This document shows positions 63,285 through 64,000 of a stretch of DNA of 64,000 nucleotides, one piece after another. The position numbers and the translations under genes are program-made. The notes below the pieces were generated by a model. The model did not search any database and was not told where the DNA came from. It saw only the letters and a list, made by a program, of their open reading frames with translations. The stretch covers positions 1 through 64,000 of the forward strand of contig CAUYUJ010004300.1 in the NCBI GenBank assembly GCA_963575745.1, given 5' to 3'. How positions within the stretch are numbered: position 1 is the first letter of the stretch; each line of letters opens with the position of its first letter. The stretch comes from Prorocentrum cordatum. Taxonomy: Eukaryota; Sar; Dinophyceae; Prorocentrales; Prorocentraceae.

Positions 63285-64000
63285 TGGGCTCTCAGGTCGT
63301 CTTGGAGTTGTCTTGGGCCGTCTTCGGGCCATCTTGAGCCGTACTGGAAGCATCTGGGGTGAATTTGGAGTCATTCTGGGCCGTCTTGGAGGTCATCTCA
63401 GAAAAAGTTGTGGCATATTGGAGCCATCTTGGACACGTCTTGGACGGAAAGGCCCACGGGCTATGAGCTGAATGAGGAGAGGCCCCTTTAAGATCCTTTT
63501 GGAAGGGCCACAAAGTGGGAAACCTTGGCGCGCCAGGGTTGGGCGGCGTATCCAATGGTGCCTCATCCAATGCCCTCACCGCAGAGCAGGATATACGGTC
63601 GAGCATCTGATCAATAAACCACCCCCCGAAAAGCTGGGCCAGCGTGTCTTGCCCAACTCGCCGGAAAGCTGGCCATGTTTCTTGAGCTCGTTCGCCCCTC
63701 CAGCGCCAACACGAACACTTGGCCTAGGCTCGTCGTAAGACATATCTGGGAAGCTGGCCCAAGAGTCTTCAATGATCATCGTCTTGATCAGATTGCGAAG
63801 GCCTCACGGCCGGCACCGCCGACCCTGAAGGGAAACGACAACAATGGCGGCGGCGGCGACGACGACGACGACGACGCCAACGTGGGTCAGAGTCCTCATG
63901 GATGCTTCTTGGGGTCTCTTCGAAGCGCTCTCGGGAGCCTCTTGGGGGCCTATCGGGGTCGCATTCATCAGATTGATAATGGATTCTCGTGCACAGGGTG
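63285..64000. repeat. Short CTTGGGG array and second copy of the 3.4-kb repeat
   Basis: 63,290-63,445 consists of TCTTGG(G/A)xxGTCTTGG units. 63,446-63,796 is unique. 63,797-63,960 repeats GCACCGCCGACCCTGAAGGG, a (GGC/GAC)n run and GCTCTCGGGAGCCTCTTGG of 3,465-3,580. The window ends in unique DNA. Confidence 0.65.

Overview
The window is nuclear DNA of a dinoflagellate. The most diagnostic sign is an exact copy of the 22-nt dinoflagellate trans-splicing leader at 1,832-1,853 on the minus strand, about 108 nt upstream of a small intronless reading frame. It marks a processed, trans-spliced transcript that was copied back into the genome. High GC, almost no normal genes, extreme microsatellite and minisatellite content and decayed retroelement proteins fit. 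The species cannot be told from the sequence; a thecate, GC-rich genus such as Prorocentrum is only a guess.

Layout. 0-2 kb: purine block, then the spliced-leader retrogene (zinc-ribbon plus coiled-coil protein, minus strand). 2-30 kb: intergenic repeats only, namely (GGA)n, (TCC)n, (CGT)n and (CAT)n arrays, minisatellites of 16 to 100 bp, and many short terminal-inverted-repeat (TIR) elements. 30.5-31.6 kb: an AT-richer, frameshifted unknown pseudogene on the minus strand. 32-34.1 kb: a cluster of TIR elements, some fused or tandemly duplicated. 34-48 kb: (GA)n, (GAT)n, minisatellites and 'CTTGGGG' arrays. 48.5-50.8 kb: TIR element remnants and the 3' half of a retroelement pol (zinc knuckle, RNase H, C-terminal zinc ribbon). 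50.8-54.9 kb: satellites. 54.9-60.5 kb: a decayed retroelement polyprotein, the main object of interest. 60.5-64 kb: 'CTTGGGG' arrays, a (CAT)n array and a TIR element.

The 55.1-60.5 kb polyprotein is broken by several stops and frameshifts, but its modules are readable in order: Gag-like linker with a CCHC zinc knuckle (first Cys lost), a RING finger, a retropepsin-like protease, a dUTPase with all five family motifs, and a module with the landmarks of a cytosine-C5 DNA methyltransferase (glycine-rich motif, Pro-x-Cys motif IV, Asn-Glu-Gln motif VI). A 141-bp TIR element has jumped into the methyltransferase module. No reverse transcriptase or integrase was found inside the window. The order suggests a retrotransposon that carried its own nucleotide-pool, ubiquitin-type and DNA-modification functions.

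Mobile elements. At least ten families of short TIR elements are visible. For the best ones the target-site duplications can be read directly: family A (about 150 bp, 8-bp duplication), family B (172 bp, 5-bp) and family C (131-132 bp, 4-bp). Two larger composite repeat families carry a (GGA)n or (GAT)n array as a fixed internal part, so part of the microsatellite load appears to have been spread with interspersed repeats. Most long open frames in the window are by-products of triplet repeats and are not genes.
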